Below are positions 1 through 9,060 of a stretch of 64,000 bases of DNA, one piece after another. The stretch spans positions 114,966 to 178,965 of the forward strand of contig CAZYQE010000001.1 of assembly GCA_964650315.1 (NCBI GenBank). Reading direction: 5' to 3'. The stretch's first letter is position 1, and each line of letters begins with the position of its first letter. This stretch comes from CAJMSU01 sp964650315. Lineage in GTDB: Bacteria > Bacillota_I > Bacilli_A > RF39 > UBA660. The position numbers were made by a program, and so were the translations under genes. Below the pieces are notes generated by a model. It saw only the letters and a program-made list of their open reading frames with translations. It was not told the DNA's origin and searched no databases.

Positions 1-1
1 A

Positions 2-301
2 GTAAATAAAGAATTAGATGTTATTCCTATAGCCTTAGAACAGGCTCTAGATTTAATTAAAGTAGGAGGAAGAATTGCAGTAATTACATTTCATTCTCTA
101 GAAGATAGAGTTGTAAAGAAATTATTTAAAGAAAAAGTTATGGTAGATAAAAAAGTACAAGGACTACCAAATATACCAGAAGAATATCTGCCTAGTTTTA
201 AATTGGTAGTTAATAAGGCTATAAAGCCAAGTGAAGATGAGATTAAAAATAATCCACGCTCTAGAAGTGCAAAACTTAGAGTGATAGAAAAAATAAGATA
301 G
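2..301 (+). CDS. rsmH: 16S rRNA m4C1402 methyltransferase RsmH, C-terminal part
   Basis: Only the last 99 codons are present; the start lies before the window. The frame reads through the motif GGRIAVITFHSLEDR, typical of the RsmH/MraW family, and ends with the NPRSRSAKLRVIEK tail that is nearly invariant in these enzymes. RsmH methylates N4 of C1402 in 16S rRNA in the cytoplasm using S-adenosylmethionine. It opens the division and cell-wall cluster in Firmicutes, which matches the ftsL-like and PBP genes that follow with 15-nt gaps. Confidence 0.93.
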   Translation, partial: VNKELDVIPIALEQALDLIKVGGRIAVITFHSLEDRVVKKLFKEKVMVDKKVQGLPNIPEEYLPSFKLVVNKAIKPSEDEIKNNPRSRSAKLRVIEKIR

Positions 302-316
302 AAAGGGAGATTAAAT

Positions 317-616
317 ATGAGAAAAGTAAAGAAGAGGTTAAAAATGTCAAAATTTGAAAGATTAATTTATACTTTAGCAATTTTTTTATTGGTAATATCT
401 CCAGTATCTATAGTTTTTTCTAAAGCAACACTTGCTAATGTTAACTATCAAGTGGAAAAACAAAAACAAAAGATAGAAAAACAACAAAAGACTAACGAAA
501 GTTTATCTATGACTATAAATGAATTAGCCTCACTTACAAAAATACAAGAAGTTGCACAAACGGAAGGATTGAGTTATAATAATAATAATATAAAGACAGT
601 AACTGAGGATAAATAG
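317..616 (+). CDS. ftsL: Cell division protein FtsL-like
   Basis: This 99-residue protein has a short basic N-terminus, one membrane helix at about residues 16-36, then a charged stretch rich in K, Q and E that looks like a coiled coil. Size, topology and position between rsmH and a class B PBP match FtsL, the bitopic divisome protein that pairs with DivIC and recruits FtsW/FtsI. FtsL sequences diverge quickly, so the call rests on topology and synteny. The ribosome site is AAAGGGAG just before the ATG. Confidence 0.8.
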   Translation: MRKVKKRLKMSKFERLIYTLAIFLLVISPVSIVFSKATLANVNYQVEKQKQKIEKQQKTNESLSMTINELASLTKIQEVAQTEGLSYNNNNIKTVTEDK

Positions 617-631
617 GACGTGATTTAGTTT

Positions 632-2776
632 ATGAAAAAGAAAAAGAGAAATAATATAAAATATTCTAAACTTGTTATACTATTTTCTCTTTTTTTGTTT
701 GCTATAATGATCTTAAGATTAGTACAATTAGGACTATCTACAAATATAGATGGAATTAATCTAAAAAAATTAGCTAGTCAGAGAACTACTAAAAAAGAAA
801 TAATACCATCTGAAAGAGGAAGTATTTATTCTAGAAATAAGGATGCTTTAGCACAAAATGTTGCGTCATATAAACTAATTGCTTATTTAGATCCTAAAAG
901 AACTACTAATAAGAAAAAACCACAACATGTAATTAATAAAGAAGAAACTGCAGAAGCATTAGCTCCTATACTTGGAATGTCTAAAGTAGAAATATTAAAG
1001 AAATTAAATAAACAAGGGGTATATCAAACAGAATTTGGTTCTAAAGGTAGAGGTTTAAATGAAATTACTAAGAACAAAATAATGGATTTAAATTTACCAG
1101 GATTAGATTTTGTAGAAAGTTATAAGAGATATTATCCTAAAGGAGATTTTGCTTCATATACAATTGGTTATGCTAGAACTTCTGTAGATGACAATAATAA
1201 TGAAAATACTACAGGAGAGATGGGAATAGAAAAATATTATGATAAGATATTACGAGGAGAAGAAGGATATGTAGCTTATCAGAAGGATTTAAAAGGTTAT
1301 AAGATTGCTGATACTAAAGAAGATAAAAAAGAAGCTACACAAGGAAAAGATATATATTTAACAATAGATAGTAATATACAGTTCTTTGTAGAACAAGCTA
1401 TTAAAACTGCAGAAAGTACTTATGGATTTGAATGGTTCCATATTACTATAATGGATGCTAAAACAGGAGCAATACTCGCAACTTCAACTGCACCATCTTT
1501 TGATCCAAATAAAAAAGATATGAAAAATTATTTAGATTATTTAGTATCTTCACCATATGAACCAGGTTCAACTATGAAAACATTTACTTATATGGCTGCT
1601 ATGGAAAATGGTGTTTATAATGGTGCAGAAACATATCACTCAGGAGTATATAAAACTAAAGATGGAACAGAAATCGGTGACTGGAATCGTACTGGTTGGG
1701 GAGATCTATCTTTTGATAAAGGTTATGCCATGAGTAGTAACGTTGGAGTTATTAATTTAATTAATCGTCATATGAATAGTATTATGTTAAGAAAATACTT
1801 TAAAAGATTAGGTTTTGGTAGAAAAACAGGTATAACTTTACCATCAGAAGATGCTGGTAGTATAGATTTTAAATATGAAACAGAAATATATAATGCTGGA
1901 TTTGGTCAAGGTATAACTACAACTCCAATTCAAAATGTAAAAGCATTATCGCCACTTACTAATGATGGAATGGTACTAGAACCATATATAGTAGAAAAAA
2001 TAGTAGATCCAGATACTAAAGAAGTTGTTTTAAAGAATAAAAGAAAAACTATTGAAAGAGTAGCATCTTCACAGACTGTTGCAAAGATGAATAGTTTAAT
2101 GAATGATTGTGTTAATGGTTTAGGTAATACTGGTAGTGGATATAGAATTCCTAGTGGAGAACTAATAGGTAAAACAGGAACTGCCCAAATAGCTAAAAAA
2201 CATGGTGCAGGATACCAAGAAGGAAAAGAAAATGTTATTTCTTCTTTTGCTGGAGTATATCCAAAAAGTGATCCGCAAATAATTATATATGCTTCAGTAA
2301 AAAAACCAGGTGGAGGTAGTCAAACTCCAATATCTAATGCTGTTAAAGATATAGTTAATAATATTTCTAAATACTATGGTCATGATAAAAATGAAAAAGC
2401 AATAGAAGTAAAAGATTATAAGTTACCTAGTTTAATAAATAAAAAACTAGAAACAGCTAAAAATATATTAAATAATAATGGTATTAAATACCAAGTAATT
2501 GGTAATGGAGTAAAAGTAATAAAACAATATCCAGATGCCAAAAAAGTAATTACTAATAAAGATATAGTCTATTTAATCACAAATGATTCGCACCAAAAAG
2601 TACCTAATGTAAAAGGTCTATCTTCTAAGGTAGCTAAAAACATATTAGAATTATTAGGTATTAAAGTAAAATTAGATGGAGTAGGTTATGTTACAAATCA
2701 AAGTATTAATCCTAATACTGAAATAAATAAAGGTATGGAAATAAAACTAACATTAAAACCTAAATTTTCTAGTTAG
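632..2776 (+). CDS. pbpB: Class B penicillin-binding protein with two PASTA domains (PBP2B/FtsI)
   Basis: A 714-residue septal transpeptidase that cross-links peptidoglycan outside the membrane. It has an N-terminal membrane helix (about residues 12-32), a dimerisation domain, and a transpeptidase domain with the three penicillin-binding motifs: STMK (catalytic Ser about 313), SSN (about 368-370) and KTGTA (K about 514). Two PASTA repeats follow from about residue 590, the second containing VPNVKGLSSKVAKNIL. Position after rsmH-ftsL is the standard dcw location. A second class B PBP with one PASTA domain is encoded from 15377, so division and other roles may be split between them. Confidence 0.93.
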   Translation: MKKKKRNNIKYSKLVILFSLFLFAIMILRLVQLGLSTNIDGINLKKLASQRTTKKEIIPSERGSIYSRNKDALAQNVASYKLIAYLDPKRTTNKKKPQHVINKEETAEALAPILGMSKVEILKKLNKQGVYQTEFGSKGRGLNEITKNKIMDLNLPGLDFVESYKRYYPKGDFASYTIGYARTSVDDNNNENTTGEMGIEKYYDKILRGEEGYVAYQKDLKGYKIADTKEDKKEATQGKDIYLTIDSNIQFFVEQAIKTAESTYGFEWFHITIMDAKTGAILATSTAPSFDPNKKDMKNYLDYLVSSPYEPGSTMKTFTYMAAMENGVYNGAETYHSGVYKTKDGTEIGDWNRTGWGDLSFDKGYAMSSNVGVINLINRHMNSIMLRKYFKRLGFGRKTGITLPSEDAGSIDFKYETEIYNAGFGQGITTTPIQNVKALSPLTNDGMVLEPYIVEKIVDPDTKEVVLKNKRKTIERVASSQTVAKMNSLMNDCVNGLGNTGSGYRIPSGELIGKTGTAQIAKKHGAGYQEGKENVISSFAGVYPKSDPQIIIYASVKKPGGGSQTPISNAVKDIVNNISKYYGHDKNEKAIEVKDYKLPSLINKKLETAKNILNNNGIKYQVIGNGVKVIKQYPDAKKVITNKDIVYLITNDSHQKVPNVKGLSSKVAKNILELLGIKVKLDGVGYVTNQSINPNTEINKGMEIKLTLKPKFSS

Positions 2777-2788
2777 GGGTAATAGTAT

Positions 2789-3643
2789 ATGAAAAAAAGT
2801 ATATTAAAAATAGTAATAATATTAATATGTATATTTGGATTTATAGTTTACTATTCAATGAAAACACTCCCAAAAGAATTAAAAAAATATGGATTAGAAA
2901 ATTATTTTTATTATAAAAATTATAGTACAATGATAGAATTTAATTATGATAAGGGAGAAGATTTTGCTATTGTTTTAGATAAAAATAATAAAGTTATAAC
3001 TACTTTTTGTTTTAATAATAAATCAATAGTAATATCTAAATTAAAACTAAATAAGAAAGATTATAAAACTTCTATTAATAAAATATTGAATAAGTTATAT
3101 AAACAAAAAAGAACAAATAAAGAGTTAACTATAACTATATATGATAATTATAAATTATTAGAAAAAATAGAAAAAATTATAAACAAACAACATAAAAAGA
3201 ATAATCTAAGTATTAAGATTATAAAGAAGAAAAGTAAATTAATACATAAAGCTAAAAGTTTAAAGATAAAAGCAAAAACAAATAATAAAATATTAATAGA
3301 GCTTAGTGTTAAATCTTCAGAGATAATTAATAATAAAAATAAAGAAGATATATCTAAAGAAAAAATACTAACTAAAGAGAGTGCTAAAGAATATTCTGAT
3401 ATAGTATATGATAAATTACTTAAATATCAATCATCTAATAATATATTAAACCAAGATATTAAAAATAATAATATAAAGATAGATACTATCCCAGCTAAGG
3501 ATAATTATTATCCTACTTCTGATAGTTGGTATTATATAAAAGATGGATTAGTATATGCATATATAAAATATAGTTATAAGAATAATATTTTTGAATCTTG
3601 TTATTCGGGATCTAAAGATAAATATAAAGAGGGGAAGTGCTAA
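2789..3643 (+). CDS. Unknown membrane-anchored Lys/Asn-rich protein
   Basis: I do not recognise a family. The 284-residue protein has one N-terminal membrane helix (about residues 6-24) and a long extracytoplasmic-looking part that is very rich in Lys, Asn and Ile. The C-terminal part contains DSWYYIKDGLVYAYIKYSY and two Cys (FESCYSGSK and the final residue) that could form a disulfide if exported. It starts 12 nt after the PBP gene and ends 1 nt before the next gene, so it is probably in the same operon. The downstream cell-wall genes usual here (mraY, murD) are missing from this position. Confidence 0.7.
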   Translation: MKKSILKIVIILICIFGFIVYYSMKTLPKELKKYGLENYFYYKNYSTMIEFNYDKGEDFAIVLDKNNKVITTFCFNNKSIVISKLKLNKKDYKTSINKILNKLYKQKRTNKELTITIYDNYKLLEKIEKIINKQHKKNNLSIKIIKKKSKLIHKAKSLKIKAKTNNKILIELSVKSSEIINNKNKEDISKEKILTKESAKEYSDIVYDKLLKYQSSNNILNQDIKNNNIKIDTIPAKDNYYPTSDSWYYIKDGLVYAYIKYSYKNNIFESCYSGSKDKYKEGKC

Positions 3644-3644
3644 T

Positions 3645-4148
3645 ATGAGAGAAAAAATAAAATTAGAAACTACTATAATATTAGTATTAAGTATTACTAT
3701 AGTATTTATAGGTATAGGTTTTATATACTTATCTATGAAATTAAATCAAGCTAAAGAAAATAAAGAAAAGTATGAAGTAAATATTACAAAAATAGTTAAA
3801 GGTAATATTATAAATGGATCTAATAAAAGTATTGAGACTGATTCAGAAATTATAGATAATAAAAAAACTGCTAAATTCAAACTAAATTTAAAGAATGTTA
3901 AAGATTCAGTATCTTATACAATAGTAATTAAAAATACTGGTACATTATCTGCTCAAATAGATAATATTATAGAAAGAAATAACTTTCCAAAAGACTTAGT
4001 AACTATAAAATATAATGATATAGTAGGAGAAGTTATAGAACCTGGTGATGAGATAGAAATGGACCTTAATGTTATATCTCCTAATAAAAAAATATTATCT
4101 AAAGATTTTGTATATGAAATAACTATTTTAACATCCAATATTAATTAA
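3645..4148 (+). CDS. Unknown single-pass membrane protein with beta-rich extracellular domain
   Basis: The start is placed at ATG 3645, because GAGGGGAAG at 3629-3637 is a good ribosome site for it; an upstream in-frame ATG at 3591 lies inside the previous gene and has none. The 167-residue product has an N-terminal membrane helix (about residues 7-29) and a domain with SVSYTIVIKNTGTLSAQID, the look of a CARDB- or TasA-like immunoglobulin-fold surface domain. No firm family call. It is the last gene before a terminator at 4147. Confidence 0.7.
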   Translation: MREKIKLETTIILVLSITIVFIGIGFIYLSMKLNQAKENKEKYEVNITKIVKGNIINGSNKSIETDSEIIDNKKTAKFKLNLKNVKDSVSYTIVIKNTGTLSAQIDNIIERNNFPKDLVTIKYNDIVGEVIEPGDEIEMDLNVISPNKKILSKDFVYEITILTSNIN

Positions 4149-4177
4149 AGAGATAATCGACAAATCTCTTTTTTTTT
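4147..4177 (+). terminator. Intrinsic terminator ending the ftsL-PBP operon
   Basis: An 8-bp stem (AAAGAGAT at 4147-4154 with ATCTCTTT at 4164-4171) runs directly into a T tract. The loop carries TCGACA (4157-4162), which sits 17 nt from TATAAT (4180-4185) and may be the -35 of the next promoter. Confidence 0.85.
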
Positions 4178-4185
4178 GATATAAT
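4157..4185 (+). promoter_or_regulatory. Promoter embedded in the terminator
   Basis: TCGACA at 4157-4162, a 17-nt spacer, then extended -10 TGATATAAT (4177-4185). The -35 lies in the loop of the preceding terminator. It would serve the gene starting at 4210. Confidence 0.6.
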
Positions 4186-4209
4186 ACCAATATAATAGGA
4201 GTGAATATT

Positions 4210-5526
4210 ATGGCTAGAAAAAAGAAGAAAAAATCTATTAATAGAAGAATAGTTGAAATATTAATATTTATTAGTATTTTAGTTATATTACTTGGTACTT
4301 ATTTACTATATTTAAGTAATTCAAAAAGAATATTTCTACAATCAGTAAATAATCTTACAGAATCATTTAAAAACATAGAAGAGTTTGAACCAGAATTTAG
4401 AGACTATGAAATTATATCTGATTTAACTATTAACACAACAGGTAAAATAGATTTAGAAAAATATGAAAATAGATATTATAAAGTATTATCTAATATAATA
4501 AATAATTATAATGATACAATAGCTAATATAGCCTACACTTCTAATAAGACAAATAAAGAATTATATATAGATTATCAAACTAATATAAATAAGAAAGATT
4601 TAATATCTGGAAAATACTTAATAAAAGATAATACAGAGTACTATCAAGTATCTAATATAACTAATAATTATATTAATAATGGTAATAATACTTATTTTGA
4701 ATCTTTTAGAAGTAATACTAAAGAAAGCGATAATCTTATATATGTAAAAAATAAATTTAACAAACTATTTATTAAAAATATAAATGATGATTATTTTACT
4801 AGAAAAACAACTAGTAATACAAAGATTACATTAACACTAGATAATAAAAGAATTAATAAAATATATAAAGAAACTATAAAAGATCTAAAACAAGATAAAA
4901 AAGCTAATGAAATAATAACTGGTTATGATAGAGACTTCTTTAAAAAGAAGATAAATGATGTAGAGTATCTAGATAAAGATAAGAAATTATATATAACTAT
5001 TTATACAGATAATATTACATATAGTACAAAGAAATATGAAGTTAAATATAAGAGTCAGAAACTAACATATGAAAATAATAAATTTAAATTATATAAGAAT
5101 AATAAATTAAAGTTTAGTGGTGATATTACTAATAAAGAAAAACGACTTAGTGTAAATATATATAATAAAAATAATACTAAAATAGGTAGTTTAAGTATAT
5201 CTAGAAAGAAGAATAAAAAGAAATTAGTATTTAATATAAAAGATAGAGGATTAAAGAATAGTATAGTAATTAATACTAGTAAAAGAAAAGTAAATAAGAA
5301 AGAATATAAACAGAATATAAGTATTAATATTGCTGGTGAAAAAGATAATGAGGGTGTTTATAGTATTATTTTAAATCTAAATAATAAGATAATACCTGCT
5401 AAAAAGATAAGGGTAGATGTATCAGAATCAGAATTAGCTAGTAGTCTAGAAGATGCTAAGAAAAAAGAAATTATAAATAAAAAACAAAATATTATAGATA
5501 AAATAATTAAACAGGAGGAAAAATGA
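4210..5526 (+). CDS. Unknown large membrane-anchored Lys/Asn-rich protein
   Basis: The start is ATG 4210; the GTG at 4201 overlaps the ribosome site AGGAGTG (4197-4203). The 438-residue product has a basic N-terminus, a membrane helix at about residues 16-36 and a long, very Lys/Asn-rich part with repeated short beta-like segments (for example KYEVKYKSQKLTYENNKFKL). No conserved domain is recognised. It overlaps the next gene by ATGA, so the two are translationally coupled and probably work together at the cell surface. Confidence 0.7.
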   Translation: MARKKKKKSINRRIVEILIFISILVILLGTYLLYLSNSKRIFLQSVNNLTESFKNIEEFEPEFRDYEIISDLTINTTGKIDLEKYENRYYKVLSNIINNYNDTIANIAYTSNKTNKELYIDYQTNINKKDLISGKYLIKDNTEYYQVSNITNNYINNGNNTYFESFRSNTKESDNLIYVKNKFNKLFIKNINDDYFTRKTTSNTKITLTLDNKRINKIYKETIKDLKQDKKANEIITGYDRDFFKKKINDVEYLDKDKKLYITIYTDNITYSTKKYEVKYKSQKLTYENNKFKLYKNNKLKFSGDITNKEKRLSVNIYNKNNTKIGSLSISRKKNKKKLVFNIKDRGLKNSIVINTSKRKVNKKEYKQNISINIAGEKDNEGVYSIILNLNNKIIPAKKIRVDVSESELASSLEDAKKKEIINKKQNIIDKIIKQEEK

Positions 5527-5987
5527 AAAAGATACCAAAGAAAGCATTAATAATAGTATTTATATTATTAATAATAGTAGTTTTAATATTAGGAATTAAA
5601 TTAATAACACTATCAAAACAAAAACAAAAAAATGAACAAGCAGATATAGTTGTACCAGTATATAAAGATAAATTAAAGATAAATTTTAATGTAGAAATTA
5701 AAAAGATGAAAAATAAAGAAATGTATTATGTAATTAGAGTAGTTAATTATAGAAATAAGAAAGTATCTAAGAAAGATATTAAGTATAGTATTGAGATATT
5801 AAAAAATGATAATATAAATGTTGAATTATATAAGTATAATGAAAATAATAATTTATTAGATAAAAATAATAAAGTAAATAATTTAGTATTAAAAGGTAAT
5901 AAAAAAGAAGATGTATTATATAAGATACATGTTAAAGAAAAAAATAAAGTAAAAAATGTAAATTTAGGTGTAAATATAAGAAGTTAG
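5523..5987 (+). CDS. Unknown single-pass membrane protein
   Basis: 154 residues: N-terminal membrane helix (about residues 8-28), then a Lys/Asn-rich extracytoplasmic domain. The start ATG overlaps the preceding stop by 4 nt, with GGAGGAAA upstream as ribosome site. Topology is like its two upstream neighbours (short cytoplasmic end, one helix, beta-rich charged domain), so they may be partners of one surface complex. Function unknown. Confidence 0.65.
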   Translation: MKKIPKKALIIVFILLIIVVLILGIKLITLSKQKQKNEQADIVVPVYKDKLKINFNVEIKKMKNKEMYYVIRVVNYRNKKVSKKDIKYSIEILKNDNINVELYKYNENNNLLDKNNKVNNLVLKGNKKEDVLYKIHVKEKNKVKNVNLGVNIRS

Positions 5988-6005
5988 TATATATAGGAGG
6001 AGCTT

Positions 6006-6305
6006 ATGGAAATTGAATATTTAGATCCAATAGATAATAGTAAAGATTTAGTTGTTTCTATAGAAACAGTAAATGTTGATAAAGAGATAGCAGAAATAGA
6101 TAGTATAATTGCAAAACTAGAAGAAAAGAAAAAAGAGTTAATAGAGCAATTAAAAAATATGGGATATGAAAAAAAAGAGGCTCCACAAGAAGTAATAGAA
6201 GTAGAACCTGCAAAAGTAATATTATTACCAGATAAATCAAAAGAATTAGAAACAATGTTAGTAAATGAAGAAACAGAAAAATATAATAGTATAGGAAGTA
6301 AATAA
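6006..6305 (+). CDS. Small acidic coiled-coil protein, unknown function
   Basis: 99 residues with a strong ribosome site (AGGAGGAG). Residues about 27-60 form a heptad-like charged helix (IAEIDSIIAKLEEKKKELIE), flanked by acidic, probably disordered ends. No signal peptide or membrane helix, so it is likely cytoplasmic. It closes the run of unknown genes and is followed at once by a terminator. Confidence 0.65.
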   Translation: MEIEYLDPIDNSKDLVVSIETVNVDKEIAEIDSIIAKLEEKKKELIEQLKNMGYEKKEAPQEVIEVEPAKVILLPDKSKELETMLVNEETEKYNSIGSK

Positions 6306-6319
6306 ATACTTCCTTTTTT
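6294..6319 (+). terminator. Intrinsic terminator
   Basis: GGAAGTA (6294-6300) pairs with TACTTCC (6307-6313) and is followed by six T. It overlaps the end of the coiled-coil gene. Confidence 0.85.
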
Positions 6320-6324
6320 AATGC

Positions 6325-6353
6325 AAAAAAAATAAACCTATAAAAGGTTTATT
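6325..6353 (-). terminator. Terminator of the P-type ATPase gene
   Basis: AATAAACCT (6331-6339) and AGGTTTATT (6345-6353) form a 9-bp stem. The A run at 6325-6332 is the T tract when read on the minus strand. The stem includes the stop codon. Confidence 0.85.
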
Positions 6354-8940
6354 CATCTTTAAAGAATTTATTTATAACTCCCTTAGATAATTCTACAAGT
6401 ATAAATATAACAATGTTAAATATAAATACAAAACCTACTTGATTAAGAGTTAATGATTCTATATGTAATAATTCTCTAGCTGGTGTTACAAACGTTAATA
6501 TTTGAATTATTATAATAACAATTAATCCTACATTGAAATATTTATTAGAGAAGAATCCTTGTTTATATATAGGTTGTTTTAAATTACGACAGTTAATTGA
6601 ATAGAATGTTTCTTGTACTATTAAACAAAGTAATGCCATAGTTTGAGCAACTGCTAAACCAAAGTTAAGTCCATATAAGAAACATACGAATACTATAAGA
6701 CCTTCTAAGAATGCAGAAAATAGTAATGAAGCATTTACCCAAGGAGTAAAGAATTTACTTGTACTCTTACGAGGAGGCCTTTTCATTACATCACTCGAAG
6801 CTTTTTCAAATGCTAATAATATAGAAAGACCTGCATCTGTAACTAAATCGATATATAAAATATGAATAGGTAGTAGGGCAGTTACTGATAAGAACATACC
6901 AGCTACTACAATAAATATTTCTGCAAAGTTACTAGATAATGAATAAATTATAACATTTCTAATATTATCAAATATTCTTCTACCTTCATAGTTAGCATCT
7001 ACAATAGTAGAAAAACTATCATCTAATAATAGAATATCTGCAGTACTTTTAGTAACTTCAGTACCAGTTTTACCCATACCAATACCAATATCAGCTAACT
7101 TTATAGAAGGTGCATCATTAACACCATCACCAGTCATTGCAACTACTTTATTATTATGTTGTAATGCTGTAACAATTCTAACTTTATCTTCAGGAGATAC
7201 TCTAGCATATACACTATATTTTAATACTACATGAGTAAGTTCCAAATCAGATAGTTTTGCTATTTCTTTTCCTTCAATACCAACTGAATCTTCATCAGCT
7301 AGTCCAACTTTTCTAGCTATTTCCATAGCAGTAGTTAAATTATCTCCAGTAATCATAATTGGAGTAATACCACATGCTTTACATGTTTCAATAGATGCTT
7401 TAACAGTATCTCTAGGCGGATCTATCATACCAACCATACCTATAAAGATAAGATCTTTTTCGTCTAAATCAGCAGTTTCTTTATAAGCAAAAGCAAGTAC
7501 TCTTAAAGCTTTTTCAGATAATTTCTTTTCAATCTTAAATAATTCATTCTTTTTCTTTTTATCTAATTTTTCTTTTTTACCATTAATTAATATATATTTA
7601 CTATTAGAAAGAATAGATTCTAAACTACCTTTAGTATATAATGTCATATCTTTACCATTAGTATATAAAGCACTCATCATCTTTCTAATAGAATCAAAAG
7701 GCATATCACCAACTCTTCTATTATGAGACATCATTTCTTCATAATTAATATCATGTTTAATAGCACAATCAATTAATGCAGTTTCAGTTGGATCCCCAAT
7801 TAATTTTTTCTTAATATAACTAGTATCATTAGCTAACATCATAGCTTTTATTAATAAATCATCTTTATCATATTTATATTCTTCTGCATCAACAACTTTA
7901 TCATTAATAAATATCTTAGTAACAGTCATCTTATTTTGAGTAATAGTACCAGTCTTATCAGAACAAATAACTTCTACATTACCTAAAGTTTCAACAGAAG
8001 ACAATGTCCTAGCAATAGTTCTTTTGTTAGCCAAAGAATTAACCCCAATAGAAAGTGAAATAGTAATAACTGCAGGTAATCCTTCAGGAACAGCAGATAC
8101 CATTAAACTAATAGCTAACATCAAAACACTAATAAGACTATTATGTAAAACAAATATATTGTATACAGCAACAAATACTATTACGATACCTACTATTTTT
8201 GTTAAACCTTCACTAATCTCACCAATCTTTTTCTGTAGTGGAGTAGGAACTTCTTTCTTTTCAGTTAAAGTATTAGCTATTTTACCAAGTTCAGTTTTCA
8301 TACCAATATCAGTAACAACAACTAAACCTTTACCAGAAGTCACATCACATCCAGAATATACCATATTATATCTATCATTAATTAATACTTCATCTTCAAT
8401 AACTTTATCATCTTTACTAACAGGAACACTCTCACCAGTAAGTAGAGATTCATCTACACATAAATTATTACATTCAATAATCCTACCATCTGCAGGTATT
8501 TTATCTCCTGCTTCTAAATATAAAATATCACCCGGTAATAAATTTTCTACATTAATAATTACATCTTTACCATCTCTTATAACTTTACAATTAGACTTTT
8601 TTACTTTCTGTAAAGATGCAATAGAAGCTTCAGCTTTAGCTTCCTGTATATATCCCATCATTACATTTAATAATATAATTATAATAATTAATATAGTATC
8701 AGTAAGACTTTCTCCAGCCATAACAGAATAAATACCAGATATAACAGATACTATTAATAGTAATTTAATCATTAAATTATCAAATTGATTCAAAAATAGT
8801 TGCCACTTAGTAGTTTTATGCTTATTTTCAATCTTATTTTTACCAAACTCTTTTTTTCTTCTAGTAACCTGTTTACTATCTAAACCCTTTTTAGAAGAGT
8901 TTAACTCTTTATAAACATCTTCAATTCTTTTTCTATACAT
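6349..8940 (-). CDS. Calcium-transporting P-type ATPase (P2 type)
   Basis: An 863-residue membrane pump that uses ATP to expel or sequester cations, most likely Ca2+. All family hallmarks are present: an N-terminal cation-ATPase domain, TGES in the actuator domain, the membrane motif PEGLPA with a ligand Glu, the phosphorylated Asp in SDKTGT, MTGDGVNDAP in the hinge, and about ten membrane helices. Length is usual for bacterial PMCA/SERCA-like pumps. It stands alone on the minus strand, with GGGGTGG as ribosome site and a TATAAT-type promoter in the divergent region 8941-9060. Ca2+ rather than Mn2+ or Na+ is inferred from the family. Confidence 0.92.
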   Translation of the reverse strand: MYRKRIEDVYKELNSSKKGLDSKQVTRRKKEFGKNKIENKHKTTKWQLFLNQFDNLMIKLLLIVSVISGIYSVMAGESLTDTILIIIIILLNVMMGYIQEAKAEASIASLQKVKKSNCKVIRDGKDVIINVENLLPGDILYLEAGDKIPADGRIIECNNLCVDESLLTGESVPVSKDDKVIEDEVLINDRYNMVYSGCDVTSGKGLVVVTDIGMKTELGKIANTLTEKKEVPTPLQKKIGEISEGLTKIVGIVIVFVAVYNIFVLHNSLISVLMLAISLMVSAVPEGLPAVITISLSIGVNSLANKRTIARTLSSVETLGNVEVICSDKTGTITQNKMTVTKIFINDKVVDAEEYKYDKDDLLIKAMMLANDTSYIKKKLIGDPTETALIDCAIKHDINYEEMMSHNRRVGDMPFDSIRKMMSALYTNGKDMTLYTKGSLESILSNSKYILINGKKEKLDKKKKNELFKIEKKLSEKALRVLAFAYKETADLDEKDLIFIGMVGMIDPPRDTVKASIETCKACGITPIMITGDNLTTAMEIARKVGLADEDSVGIEGKEIAKLSDLELTHVVLKYSVYARVSPEDKVRIVTALQHNNKVVAMTGDGVNDAPSIKLADIGIGMGKTGTEVTKSTADILLLDDSFSTIVDANYEGRRIFDNIRNVIIYSLSSNFAEIFIVVAGMFLSVTALLPIHILYIDLVTDAGLSILLAFEKASSDVMKRPPRKSTSKFFTPWVNASLLFSAFLEGLIVFVCFLYGLNFGLAVAQTMALLCLIVQETFYSINCRNLKQPIYKQGFFSNKYFNVGLIVIIIIQILTFVTPARELLHIESLTLNQVGFVFIFNIVIFILVELSKGVINKFFKDE

Positions 8941-9007
8941 ATATCCACCCCATATACTATATATATTATATCACTATTTATAGTAATTTAAATATTAAAT
9001 TATATAC

Positions 9008-9037
9008 TTTACATAAAAAATATAAATATTGTATAAT
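9008..9037 (+). promoter_or_regulatory. Promoter of the MYG1-like gene
   Basis: TTTACA (9008-9013) and TATAAT (9032-9037) are separated by 18 nt, in the divergent intergenic region shared with the ATPase gene. Confidence 0.55.
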
Positions 9038-9060
9038 AATCATTAGAAAAGAGGAATAAA

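Noticed and set aside
3591..3644. Upstream in-frame start for the gene at 3645
   Set aside because: It lies within the previous gene and lacks a ribosome site, while 3645 has a strong one.
8024..8731. 235-codon open frame on the plus strand opposite the P-type ATPase gene
   Set aside because: It is antisense to a well-conserved ATPase, has no ribosome site and reads as low-complexity mirror sequence.
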